The notes under the pieces: generated by a model
The model's input: the letters and a program-made list of their open reading frames with translations, nothing else
What the model was told of the DNA's origin: nothing
The model's database searches: none
Position numbers and translations under genes: made by a program
DNA from: Microbacterium tenebrionis
Lineage (GTDB): Bacteria; Actinomycetota; Actinomycetes; Actinomycetales; Microbacteriaceae
Reading direction: 5' to 3'
Assembly: GCF_903645325.1 (NCBI RefSeq)
Contig: NZ_CAHJXQ010000007.1
Coordinates: 62,001-126,000 of the forward strand
DNA: 64,000 bases
Shown: piece after piece, positions 25,616 through 34,249 of the stretch
How the letters are laid out: the number at the start of each line of letters is the position of its first letter
How positions within the stretch are numbered: position 1 is the first letter of the stretch

Positions 25616-26449
25616 GTGAACCCCGCCCCGATCCCGCTCCTCCACGGACACTCGATTCCGCGTCTGGGTCTCGGCACGTGGCCGCTCAAGGGCGACGCGG
25701 TGCACGAGATGGTCGCGCTGGCGCTCGACATCGGCTATCGACTGATCGACACGTCTCACAAGTACCTCAACGAGGCCCCGGTTGGCGCGGCGATCCGAGA
25801 GAGCGGGATCGCTCGCGAGGAGATCTTCGTCACCAGCAAGTTCAACAAGGAGAATCACAGCGTAGATGGTGTCCAGCGCGCCTATGACGAGAGCCTCAGA
25901 CGGACCGGGCTCGACTACCTCGATCTATTCCTCATTCACTGGCCAGTGCCTTGGCTCGACACCTACGTTGCGGCCTGGCGGGGTCTTGTAAGACTCGTCG
26001 AGCAGGGGCGGGTCGGGGCGATCGGCGTCTCAAACTTCAAACGACCACATCTGGAACGGATCGTCGCCGCTACCGGACGCGTGCCCGACGTCAACCAGAT
26101 CCAACTGAGTGCCGACCTGGCGCGCGACGATATCCGTGATCTGCACAAGCGGTGGGGCATCGTGACCGAGGCCTGGAGTCCGCTCGGGCGCGGCGGCCCC
26201 TTGCTCACACATCCCGTCGTGGTAGACATCGCAGACCGGGTCGGTCGCACCCCCGCGCAGGTGTTGTTGCGGTGGCATGTGCAGCACAACATCGTCCCGA
26301 TTCCGCGCGCGGACGACCCCAGACAGCTGCGGGAGAACGCGCAGATCTTCGATTTCAACCTCACTCACGACGACCTTGCGGAGCTGAGGAACCTCGATCG
26401 CGGTGAATCAGCGGCACGAGATTCCGACTCAAAAGAGAACGGACATTAG
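25616..26449 (+). CDS. Aldo/keto reductase
   Basis: A 277-residue TIM-barrel oxidoreductase. It shows LGLGTWPL, the catalytic DIGYRLIDTSHKY (Asp and the Tyr-equivalent region), FVTSKFN with the catalytic Lys, LDLFLIHWP with His, and IGVSNF, then VPIPRADDPRQL for NADPH binding. The usual catalytic Tyr (DTAxxYxNE) is represented by SHKYLNE. In this cluster it may act on the dihydrodiol or an aldehyde product, since no classical dihydrodiol dehydrogenase is present. GTG start at 25616. Confidence 0.9.
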   Translation: MNPAPIPLLHGHSIPRLGLGTWPLKGDAVHEMVALALDIGYRLIDTSHKYLNEAPVGAAIRESGIAREEIFVTSKFNKENHSVDGVQRAYDESLRRTGLDYLDLFLIHWPVPWLDTYVAAWRGLVRLVEQGRVGAIGVSNFKRPHLERIVAATGRVPDVNQIQLSADLARDDIRDLHKRWGIVTEAWSPLGRGGPLLTHPVVVDIADRVGRTPAQVLLRWHVQHNIVPIPRADDPRQLRENAQIFDFNLTHDDLAELRNLDRGESAARDSDSKENGH

Positions 26450-26543
26450 CGCGTTTCTCCCTGACTCGATCGCGTTTCAAGTTTCAGGGGCCGAGCGATC
26501 ACGTCGAATCCGGAAACGATCAATTTCGGGATGCGTGCGGAGG

Positions 26544-26843
26544 CTAACCGTTGTCGAGCAGTTCGAGCAGCCGTGTAGTTACGCGCCAGGTTCGGACTGT
26601 CATCTGTTGAAACATCGGCATAGCGAGTACGCGCTGAACGCGGGTCTTGGTCGCTTGCGCGGCTACCCGCGAGAAGTACAGGACACCCGGCCCGATTGCC
26701 ATCGCGTCGACGCCCTCGCGCATTTCGGGAAGATCTGCAAACGCCGCTTCGGCCGTGAGGGGATCCTTTACGAAGAACACTTCGCTGCGTAGCCGATCTG
26801 ATCCGTGGTCCGATGGTGCTTGGGCGATAATCGCTGCTAGCTT
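26544..26843 (-). pseudogene. DUF1697 protein, N-terminal half missing
   Basis: The last ~99 residues of a DUF1697 protein are readable on minus: EVFFVKDPLTAEAAFADL, GVDAMAIGPGVLYFSRVAAQ and TRVQRVLAMPMFQQMTVRTW. Full members are ~180 residues and begin with a LLRGINVGG-like motif, which is absent. Upstream sequence to about 27170 is open but does not look coding. No start codon or ribosome site is placed sensibly, so I call it a remnant. The rest of 26450-26965 shows nothing. Confidence 0.7.
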
Positions 26844-26965
26844 CCAACAACGTCGCCGGCCAGTACGGTCGGAACCAAGACAGTGCTCAACGCTGTAACC
26901 GGGCTCTATGCAGCCCCACGAATTTTCTGCCCGAAGGAACAATGCTGACGAGCTACACGGAAGAT

Positions 26966-27712
26966 TCAAACTCGATGCTGGAGTCGGCTGGCGATGCGGC
27001 AGAGGATGACTGCTCGGCTTCCGATTCGGAACCATGCGAGAGGTCGCCGGGGGCCGGTTAGGCGCACCTTGCGGGCGCGGGTCGTCACTGCGATCACGGT
27101 TCCCTCGTCGAGTACCTCTTCCAGCGAATTCAGCATGCCGTCGAGGCCTCGTGCAGCATCCGGTCCGTGCCACGCTGTCTGCTCGCCGTAGGGGATATCG
27201 GTGACCACGACATTGGGGCGTCGCCCGTTCAACGCGCGCCGGAGTTGTGCGGGGTCGAAGACGTCGGCTGGTGCGATGTTGTAGTCGAATGAGCCGTCGC
27301 CTGACGCGAGCCGGCGAGCGAGTCGCTGTGCAGCGGCGGCGGCATCGAGGTAGGCGGGTTTGCTCAGGCGCTCGGCGCGGGCCTGCAGTTCATTCGCGCG
27401 GGCGGTCATGCCGTGCTTGCTCAGAAGGGCGAGGTTCTTCCGGGCGAGTTCCAGCGCCGCGTGATCGACGTCGGAGCCGAGGACGCTGGTGATTCTGTCT
27501 CTATGCAGGAGTGTGAGAGTGGTGAGGAGGTGGCCGCTGCCGCAGCATGGATCCCATACCTGGGCGGTGGGGTTCGGGGTGAGCGCCAATGCTCGCTGGA
27601 ACATCTCGCTGGCGAGGCGTGCGGGGAAGGCGGGGAACCCGGGGGCAGAGTGGAGCACGCCGCCGGAGAGGTCGGCGTAACTCTCTCGCGTGACGGCGTA
27701 GCGGTAGGCCAT
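26966..27712 (-). CDS. aviRa: AviRa-like 23S rRNA (guanine-N1) methyltransferase
   Basis: A 248-residue SAM-dependent methyltransferase. MAYRYAVTRESYADLSGG and GVLHSAPGFPAFPARLASEM match the start of AviRa, the avilamycin-resistance enzyme that methylates a guanine in domain V of 23S rRNA. WDPCCGSGHLL is the SAM-binding motif and VVVTDIPYGEQTAW the catalytic N/DPPY-like loop. The ATG at 27712 follows the neighbouring stop by 8 bp. Its partner upstream is AviRb-like, the same pair found in avilamycin producers. Resistance to orthosomycins is inferred. Confidence 0.82.
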   Translation of the reverse strand: MAYRYAVTRESYADLSGGVLHSAPGFPAFPARLASEMFQRALALTPNPTAQVWDPCCGSGHLLTTLTLLHRDRITSVLGSDVDHAALELARKNLALLSKHGMTARANELQARAERLSKPAYLDAAAAAQRLARRLASGDGSFDYNIAPADVFDPAQLRRALNGRRPNVVVTDIPYGEQTAWHGPDAARGLDGMLNSLEEVLDEGTVIAVTTRARKVRLTGPRRPLAWFRIGSRAVILCRIASRLQHRV

Positions 27713-27720
27713 TCGCGTGC

Positions 27721-28551
27721 CTATGCCCGTCCGCGCTGGCGCGCGGCCTCGTAGAGAGCGATCGATGCCGCGTTGGCAGCGTTCAGCGAGCTGGCGGCGC
27801 CGCCGATGGGGATGCGTGCGACGACATCGCACGCATCGCGCCATCCCGCGCTGAGTCCGGCGTTCTCATTGCCGATCGCGAGCAGGACGGGGCCTGTCAG
27901 ATCCACGTCGGCGATGTCGTCGGACCCGTTCTCGTCGGTTCCGACGATCGTGAGGGGGATGCCCGCAGCGCGTTGCTCCCGTACCCAGGTCACCAGTGGT
28001 TGATGAGATGGTTGTCGGATCACCGGCACCGCGAACAGCGACCCAGTGGAGGCGCGGACGGCTCTGGGGTCGTACGGATCTGCGCCGTGTCCGGTGACGA
28101 TCAGGCCCGACCCGCCGAAGGCATCCAATGAACGGATGATCGTGCCGATGTTGCCGGGCAGGGAGGGGCGGTCGAATGCCATCCCGAGGAACGACGGCCC
28201 CATAGGTATGCGAGACAGCTGATCGTCCGGCACGGCGGCTACGGCGATCAGCTCGGGGGAGCCGTCGTCTTGGTCGCTCAACTGATGCAGCAGCTGAGCC
28301 GCGACGGCTACCCGCTCGCCTCCTGATCCTTCGATAACCTGTGCACCCCACCGCGACAGCGGCCGATCCGCGTCATAGAGGACTGCGCGGATCGGCCAGC
28401 CCCGCTCGAGTGCGAGGCTGATGGGGCGCACACCCTGCACGATGAACTCGCCGGCCCGCTGGCGCTTGTTGCGGTTGTGGAGCAGAGCTTCCCACTGTTG
28501 GAATCTTGCGTTCGGCCGGGAGACGCGCAGAGTTGGCTTACGCGCGTTCAA
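27721..28551 (-). CDS. aviRb: AviRb-like 23S rRNA 2'-O-methyltransferase (SpoU/TrmH family)
   Basis: A 276-residue SPOUT methyltransferase. SRPNARFQQWEALLHNRNKR and GEFIVQGVRPISLALERGWP resemble the AviRb substrate-binding N-domain. The knotted catalytic domain has the SpoU motifs DRPSLPGNIGTIIRSLDAFG (motif 1), LLAIGNENAGLS (motif 2) and IPIGGAASSLNAANAASI (motif 3). AviRb ribose-methylates a uridine in 23S rRNA. I start at TTG 28551, overlapping the upstream stop by 14 bp, since coding character begins there. Paired with aviRa. Confidence 0.85.
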   Translation of the reverse strand: MNARKPTLRVSRPNARFQQWEALLHNRNKRQRAGEFIVQGVRPISLALERGWPIRAVLYDADRPLSRWGAQVIEGSGGERVAVAAQLLHQLSDQDDGSPELIAVAAVPDDQLSRIPMGPSFLGMAFDRPSLPGNIGTIIRSLDAFGGSGLIVTGHGADPYDPRAVRASTGSLFAVPVIRQPSHQPLVTWVREQRAAGIPLTIVGTDENGSDDIADVDLTGPVLLAIGNENAGLSAGWRDACDVVARIPIGGAASSLNAANAASIALYEAARQRGRA

Positions 28552-29020
28552 CGGGAATCCAGACCTCGGCGGTTGCGGCGCGCTGCTCGCCTGGTCGGCG
28601 CTCAGTGACGATCGACGGCCCCGGACGCAGGCGCCACGGGTGTGACGGAAACCACTCGCTGACAATGTCCATCCAGGCCGACGCAAAAGGAGCGCCCGTG
28701 CGGAACACCGCCCATTTGCCGGCAGGAACCTCGATCACATCGAGGCGCTCAGGTGCGGGCGGAGCCGCATCGAGGGCGACACCGACCATGAACGTGAACC
28801 GACTGTTCACTGCGTAGTCGGCGTCGACCTCCGTACTCACCTGAAGCAGACCCGAGGGCTCCGAGCAGCCCAGTGCTCGGAGCCGCTCCACGTTCTCCGC
28901 AGACAGCGCCGTGATGTGTGCCTCGACATGAGGATTCCGGAATTCCGACACGACCGGGACGCACGCGGCGTAACCGATCAGGCGGAAGGCCGTCCGCTCG
29001 ACGATACGGGCGTCTAACAT
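28538..29020 (-). CDS. Stand-alone GyrI-like effector-binding protein
   Basis: A 160-residue protein equal to the C-terminal domain of the AraC regulator across the intergenic region: RIVERTAFRLIGYAACVPVV, then LDVIEVPAGKWAVFRTGAPF and EWFPSHPWRLRPGPSI. GyrI-like (BTAD/SOUL-type) domains bind small molecules. No DNA-binding part exists here and none is visible upstream, so it may be a sequestration or sensory protein. Its 3' end overlaps the aviRb-like start, placing it first in an operon with the two rRNA methyltransferases. Confidence 0.85.
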   Translation of the reverse strand: MLDARIVERTAFRLIGYAACVPVVSEFRNPHVEAHITALSAENVERLRALGCSEPSGLLQVSTEVDADYAVNSRFTFMVGVALDAAPPAPERLDVIEVPAGKWAVFRTGAPFASAWMDIVSEWFPSHPWRLRPGPSIVTERRPGEQRAATAEVWIPVERA

Positions 29021-29267
29021 GCTTCCCTTCAGCTTGGACTCTCGTGGTGCGAGACGATTTCCAGGGTGTTCGTCACGCCGGGTCCAGCGCCCGACAATTG
29101 GAGACCGATCAAGTCGGGTGAAGGCGCCCGGGACGCCTGATGGTGTGTGGTGTTGCGTGTCGTCGGACGTCGCCGGCCGTCACGAGCCGGCCCGCTCGGA
29201 TCGGAGTCGCACGTTCGGACAAACCACTGCACCCCGGCAAGCAGAATTGGAATGAAGGGAGGCTTGT

Positions 29268-30146
29268 GTGATCAGTGAGCTCAACAGGCTCATCGAGGTC
29301 GTCGAAGCGGATCTGTCCGACGACCTCGACATCGGTGCGCTGGCTGCTTCCTTCGGCACCACGGAGTACCACTTGCGGCGGATGTTCGCATCGCTTGTCG
29401 GCATGCCGTTGTCCGAGTATGTGCGGCGTCGGCGGATGACGGTCGCCGCGGCCGACGTCATCGCGGGCGATCCGCTTCTCCAGGTTGCGGTTCGATTTGG
29501 TTATGGCTCGGCCGAGGCATTCGGACGTGCGTTCCGGGCGGTCCACGGTGCGGCGCCTATCGAGGTGCGGACGAACGGCGGCCCGCTTCGGTCACAGCCG
29601 CAACTCACGCTGCGACTGACTGTCCACGGCGCCACGTCGATGGACACGCGTATCGTGGATCGACCCGCGTTCCGGCTCGTCGGCCATGCTGCACGCGTTC
29701 CGCTCATCCACCGGAGCGCGAATCCTCACATCCAAGCGCACGTCGCTTCTCTGCCGGCGCACGAGCACGCGCGACTGACGGCGCTCGGCAACACGGATCC
29801 TCACGGACTGCTTCAGATAAGCGCAGATGTCGATTCCGACTACACCGAGGGAAGCACACTGACCTATCTGCACGGCGTTGCCCGGGACGCCGCGACGACC
29901 ACGCCGGAAGGACTCGACGTGATCGAGGTTCCTGCCGGCACGTGGGCTGTGTTCCGGGCATCTGGACCATATCCCGCGGCTCTGCAGGAGACGTATGCGG
30001 CATCGGCATCCGAGTGGTTTCCGTCGAACCCGTGGCTGCTGCGACCAGGCCCCTCGATCGTCGCGATCCTCGATCGCGCTGAAGACTTCCGTTCCGCGAC
30101 GACGGAGTTGTGGCTGCCGATCGTCCGCCAGCGTGATGACGTGTAA
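29268..30146 (+). CDS. AraC family regulator with GyrI-like effector domain
   Basis: A 292-residue activator. Residues ~1-105 form the double HTH of AraC proteins (IGALAASFGTTEYHLRRMF, then VAVRFGYGSAEAFGRAFRAVHG with the conserved FG-x-S-x-FxRxFR pattern). Residues ~125-290 are a GyrI-like ligand domain. The order (DNA-binding first) is as in Rob/ToxT-like effector AraC proteins. It is divergent from the stand-alone GyrI protein and the aviRa/aviRb genes with 247 bp between, so it probably controls that operon. AAGGGAGG precedes GTG 29268. Confidence 0.92.
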   Translation: MISELNRLIEVVEADLSDDLDIGALAASFGTTEYHLRRMFASLVGMPLSEYVRRRRMTVAAADVIAGDPLLQVAVRFGYGSAEAFGRAFRAVHGAAPIEVRTNGGPLRSQPQLTLRLTVHGATSMDTRIVDRPAFRLVGHAARVPLIHRSANPHIQAHVASLPAHEHARLTALGNTDPHGLLQISADVDSDYTEGSTLTYLHGVARDAATTTPEGLDVIEVPAGTWAVFRASGPYPAALQETYAASASEWFPSNPWLLRPGPSIVAILDRAEDFRSATTELWLPIVRQRDDV

Positions 30147-30327
30147 CCGCGACACGACCATGACCTCGCTACCCGAGGGGCGCGACTTCATGCCATCCCG
30201 ATCTCGCGGACGAATGTCTACACGGTGTCCATCTGGGCGATTCGCTCGTCTTCGGCTGATCGCTCGTGTATTTCGGGATTACGCGGACGCGGTACTGTGC
30301 GGAAGCAACGACTCTCGAAGGACGACG

Positions 30328-30939
30328 ATGAGCATTGCATTCCTGCTGACCACCCTCGTGGTGGTCGCCACCCCCGGCACCGGCGCCGTCTACTCGATCG
30401 CCGCTGGGCTCTCCCGCGGCGCAAAGGCTGGCATTATTGCGGCGTTCGGCTGCACCCTCGGGGTCATCCCTCACATGGTGGCCGCGATCACCGGACTGGC
30501 CGCGATCCTGAATGCCTCCGCGATCGCGTTCCAGACGATCAAGTGGCTCGGTGTCGCCTATCTGCTTTACCTCGCCTGGCAGACATTCCGCGACAAGACG
30601 ATGATCGACGGCGACGCGAACCCCGCCCCGGTTTCGTTCTGGCGGGTCATCCGTACCGCCGTGCTCATCAACCTGCTTAATCCGAAGCTGACCATCTTTT
30701 TCTTCGCGTTCCTCCCTCAGTTCGTTCCCGCGGGCGAGGCGAAAGGCACGTGGCACATGATCTGGCTCAGCCTTGTGTTTATGGCGTTGACGTTCGTCGT
30801 GTTTGCGCTGTATGGGGTGTTCGCCGCGGGGATGCGCAACCAGGTCATCACGCGCCCGAAGGTCATGGCGTGGCTGCGTCGCACCTTCGCGGGCACGTAT
30901 GGGCTGCTCGCCGGCCGTCTCGCCCTCGAAACCCGCTGA
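30328..30939 (+). CDS. LysE family translocator
   Basis: A 203-residue exporter with six membrane helices. VVVATPGTGAVYSIAAGLSR carries the family motif (TPGP-like, here TPGTG), then LLYLAWQTFRDK and LINLLNPKLTIFFFAFLPQF. LysE/RhtB proteins export amino acids or derivatives. GAAGGA precedes the ATG at 30328. It follows the AraC regulator by 180 bp and may be its second target. Confidence 0.9.
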   Translation: MSIAFLLTTLVVVATPGTGAVYSIAAGLSRGAKAGIIAAFGCTLGVIPHMVAAITGLAAILNASAIAFQTIKWLGVAYLLYLAWQTFRDKTMIDGDANPAPVSFWRVIRTAVLINLLNPKLTIFFFAFLPQFVPAGEAKGTWHMIWLSLVFMALTFVVFALYGVFAAGMRNQVITRPKVMAWLRRTFAGTYGLLAGRLALETR

Positions 30940-31422
30940 TGCAGCTCAGTTCATGACTCGGCGCTGCGCGCTCATTTCCCTCAGCTCGCCGTCGCGACAC
31001 TCACCCTCGATGGCGTGACCGACACGGCGGACGTCTCGGCGACCGCGGCACCATTCCGCGAGCGGGCCTCCATGCGCCTCTCCGAACGACCGGAGAGCGA
31101 GTTCCCCGAGATCGTCGCCTGGCGGCGCGCATTCAGTCAGATGGGACTCAAACCCACCCAGTACCGGTGCGCGTCGGAAGCGCTGCCACGCTGATTCAAG
31201 AGCGACGGGGAATTGCCCTCGATCCACCCGCTCGTCGACCTGTGCAACGCCGTCTCACTCGCTTACGCGATTCCCATCGCCGTGTTCGACCTCGTCCACG
31301 AGGCGCCCCTGCCCGGTGGCAGCGGCACCTGGGCGGAGAAGGTTCTCGTGACCAGTGCCCACGTCGCGCGCGTGCCCGACGGCTTGGCGCCGGCGGCCGC
31401 TCACGCGGAGTCAAGTACGTGA
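30940..31422 (+). pseudogene. B3/B4 tRNA-binding domain protein, broken
   Basis: Plus-frame sequence HDSALRAHFPQLAVATLTLD, then EIVAWRRAFSQMGLKPTQYR and CASEALPR match stand-alone B3/B4 domain proteins (related to PheRS beta editing domains). A TGA follows PR, where homologues continue RF. The frame resumes with FKSDGELPSIHPLVDLCNAV and SLAYAIPIAVFDLVHEA, and then drifts into unrelated sequence. The first residues and the last ~60 are missing, so the gene is dead. Confidence 0.75.
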
Positions 31423-31903
31423 TCGAGCTCTGACAGCGCCGGACGTGAACGCCGGGGTCCTCGCTGCGCCCACGAGTTGTTATCGATAGTTCAGGGCGCT
31501 CGTGCCCGTCATTGTGGCGCTCGTGGTGTCGGCCATTTGCTTCACGATCATCGTCGCGGGCTCCGGATATGAATCCGGCCACGATGAGTGGAATTGGCAC
31601 GGGCCACGGCAGACTGCCTACGCGCGTTGTTCCATGCACTCGTGGTCGTCAACAACATCGGTGCGCTGAGCATCTGCTCCCGTTCGGAGGGGGTGAGGGG
31701 AGGATCGCCGATCGGTAGCCGACCTTGCATTCCAGTAACAGACGCTCTCGGTGCGGTCTGGGTTGCTTGGGCCAGCCGGAATCTTGCCGCGCTGCGCCAG
31801 CGAGTCGTTACGCTCGGCAACGCTCACTAACTGGTGCCGAGGTCCTTTCCGAGCTTGGCGTACAGCTCTATCACCGACCGGGGTGGATCTCGTATCGGGT
31901 TCG
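31423..31903. other. No recognisable gene
   Basis: Several overlapping open frames exist on both strands but none shows family motifs, a good ribosome site or consistent codon use. A minus frame with PIGDPPLTPSEREQMLSAP has a natural look over about 25 residues and may be a crumb of a lost gene. The stretch lies between a dead gene and the 3' end of the LysR gene. Confidence 0.4.
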
Positions 31904-32854
31904 CTACCCGCGGCGGGCTTGCTCAGGGGGCGAGCCGAGGATGACGACTCCGAGCGGCTCGGTGACATCGACTTCATCCCGGTAGCGCAGAAGCGCGTCG
32001 ATGAACTCCTGCTGCGCGGGGGACGGAACGTAGGTAGACCGAGTGATGAGGAGTGCGCGGCGGTCGGCCCATTCCTCTGCCACCGGATGTATGGCAGCAG
32101 GCAGTGTGGGAGAGCGGCTGACGGTCCCATACGGGACGATCGCCGCGCCAGCCCCAGTGCTGGCGACGGCGTACACCGCGTTGAGGGTTGGCAACCGCAC
32201 GCGGTACGCCGGTGACACACCGAGGATGCGCGCCTGCTCGTCGATGAGTGTCTGAAGCGGGTTTGCCGCTGGCAACCCGATCAGCGGCCCCCGCATCACC
32301 TCCTCGAAGGAAGGAGCCACGTCGTCTCCGCGGAACACCGAGCCACGAACGACGACAAGGGGATCCGCCCATAACTCACGAGCGATCAAACCGTCGCCCG
32401 TCGGTGGGAGGGAAACGATCCCGAGGTCAGCACCCCCCTCGCGGACCCGAGACGCGACCTCGACGCTGCTTGTCTCGACCACCGCGATCCGCATCGTAGG
32501 GAATCGTGCGAGAGTCGCGGCCAGGAACTCGGTCAAGGTATCGACGGCTGATGTGTTGCTGGCGAGCCGGATCTCGTGGGCAGAGTCCCCGCGCAGCCCG
32601 TCCATCGCCTGCCGCAGTTCATCAGCACGTTCGAGAAGGGCACGGGCATGTATCGCCAGGGTCGTGCCGGCCGTGGTCGGCACGATCCCACCTCGTCGAC
32701 GCGACAACAGCTCGACTCGCTCTTGCCGTTCCAGTAGAGCGATCCGGCTGCTGGCCGACGACAGCGAGACCCCCACGGCGCGGGCGCCCGCCGTGATCGA
32801 GCCGGCGTCGATGATCGCGACGAACAGCTCCAGATCCCGCAAGTTGGGCGCCAC
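31904..32854 (-). CDS. LysR family transcriptional regulator
   Basis: A 316-residue LTTR. The N-terminal winged HTH is clear (DLELFVAIIDAGSITAGARA, then SLSSASSRIALLERQ), followed by a periplasmic-binding-protein-like effector domain with ETSSVEVASRVREGGADLGI and ASTGAGAAIVPYG. Full family length. It is divergent from the TSUP transporter with 120 bp between starts, the usual arrangement in which the LTTR controls its neighbour. Confidence 0.93.
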   Translation of the reverse strand: MAPNLRDLELFVAIIDAGSITAGARAVGVSLSSASSRIALLERQERVELLSRRRGGIVPTTAGTTLAIHARALLERADELRQAMDGLRGDSAHEIRLASNTSAVDTLTEFLAATLARFPTMRIAVVETSSVEVASRVREGGADLGIVSLPPTGDGLIARELWADPLVVVRGSVFRGDDVAPSFEEVMRGPLIGLPAANPLQTLIDEQARILGVSPAYRVRLPTLNAVYAVASTGAGAAIVPYGTVSRSPTLPAAIHPVAEEWADRRALLITRSTYVPSPAQQEFIDALLRYRDEVDVTEPLGVVILGSPPEQARRG

Positions 32855-32974
32855 GAACTAGCTTTCGGATTTCGCGTACATCCCTTCCGATTCTATCAAC
32901 CTGCGTCCAGCGCACTTTTGGAAGCCTTGAAGGCCTCCGGGACATCTTGTGACCCGGGCGAGGAGGAGGCCAAC

Positions 32975-33778
32975 GTGCTGATAGAAATCGCGCCGCTTCT
33001 GCGAGGAGCGGCGGTCGTCGGCGCAGGCTTCCTTGCAGGAGGTCTGAACGTCGTCGTAGGCGCGGGGACACTGGCGTCCTTCCCCATCCTCGTTCTGCTG
33101 GGGTTTCCGCCGTTGACGGCGACGATGGCGAACACGGTCGGCATCGTGCCCGGCAGCCTGTCGGGGGTATTCGTCTACCGACGCGAGCTGCGCGCACACT
33201 ACCGCGTTACTCGCCTACTGCTTCCCTCATCCAGCGCCGGCGGCGTCACCGGCGCGCTCCTCCTCCTGCACTTGTCCGCCGACATCTTCGCTGCCGTCAT
33301 CCCTTGGCTGATTGGTATCGGTACGCTTCTGGTACTCAGCGGACCCGCCATCAAGAACCGCATCGGCCGCGTGGCGGCAACCGACGACGTCGACGCGACG
33401 CCATTCCCTCGCCGAGGTTCGAAAGTCGCCTCCGTGGTCGGCGCGTTCCTGCTCGGAGTTTATGGTGGCTACTTCAGTGCAGCGCAGGGGATCCTCCTCG
33501 TCGCCCTGCTCGGGATCACGACGACGTTGCTGATGCAAGAACTCAACGCCGTGAAGAACGCCAGCGTCGCCGCGGTCAACATCATCGCCGCCACGGTCTT
33601 CATCTTCGTCTCACCAGAACTGATCTCGTGGCCCATCGTCGCCCTCGTTGCTCTCGGCTCGATCCTGGGAGGATTGGTCGGCGGCAGGTTCGCAAGACGA
33701 CTCCCCGCAGGCCTGTTCCGCGGGTTCGTCGTCATCGTCGGCATCACCACCGTCACGGCAACGGTCTTAAGCCATTGA
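32975..33778 (+). CDS. TSUP (TauE/SafE) family sulfite/organosulfonate exporter-like protein
   Basis: A 267-residue membrane protein with about eight helices in two related halves. The first opens VVGAGFLAGGLNVVVGAGT (G-x-x-x-G-x-x-x-x-GGG-like hallmark) and LLGFPPLTATMANTVGIVPG; the second has GVYGGYFSAAQGILLVALLG. Members move sulfite, sulfonates or small carboxylates. The start is GTG 32975 after AGGAGGAGG. Control by the divergent LysR is likely. Confidence 0.9.
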   Translation: MLIEIAPLLRGAAVVGAGFLAGGLNVVVGAGTLASFPILVLLGFPPLTATMANTVGIVPGSLSGVFVYRRELRAHYRVTRLLLPSSSAGGVTGALLLLHLSADIFAAVIPWLIGIGTLLVLSGPAIKNRIGRVAATDDVDATPFPRRGSKVASVVGAFLLGVYGGYFSAAQGILLVALLGITTTLLMQELNAVKNASVAAVNIIAATVFIFVSPELISWPIVALVALGSILGGLVGGRFARRLPAGLFRGFVVIVGITTVTATVLSH

Positions 33779-33899
33779 CCACCCTCGGTCGGCAGGAACG
33801 GTCGAGCCAGATGTCAGCGCCGGAATCACCCCGGCACGCGACGATCGATCTGCCCGTCCGGGCCCCGGGCGTAGGCCGAACTCGTTGACGTGGAACCGG

Positions 33900-34222
33900 T
33901 TCACGGAGTTGCTCGCTCAGTGCAGCCGCTGGCGGCCGCCGCCCGCGAGGTCGGCGCGATGCGGACGGCCGCGTACCCCCGGCGCGATGGCACCGCGGTG
34001 CGGCGCAAGGATAGCGCGGTGAAGGTCGTGCCACAGCCCTGGCCCGCTTTCGCTTCTCCCCATCTCCTCGAGGCTTCTTTTCGAAGAGGAGCGCGTTCTG
34101 ATCGCGATCTCGCGAGCCGAGGTGCGCGGCCAACGGAGATCGCCGCGCTGCATGACCGATCTCCGTCCACAACCAGCCGGGAGTTGCGTCGCAGCGCGCA
34201 CGGTCGCACGAGAGGCGCGTGA
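33900..34222 (+). pseudogene. IS30-family transposase remnant
   Basis: The plus frame reads RPTEIAALHDRSPSTTSREL followed by RRSAHGRTRGA, close to the IS30 HTH consensus (REIA..LGRSPSTISRELRRN). Just upstream, sequence resembling LSxEEREEI and a first HTH is scattered over different frames. Only the N-terminal DNA-binding part is recognisable; no DDE core follows. The rest of 33780-34249 shows no gene. Confidence 0.5.
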
Positions 34223-34249
34223 CTCCTCCGTCCGTCGCCTCTGCAGCAG

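Noticed and set aside
29021..29267. A lost HTH domain in front of the stand-alone GyrI-like protein
   Set aside because: I looked for AraC HTH motifs on the minus strand here and saw none, so I do not call it a truncated regulator.
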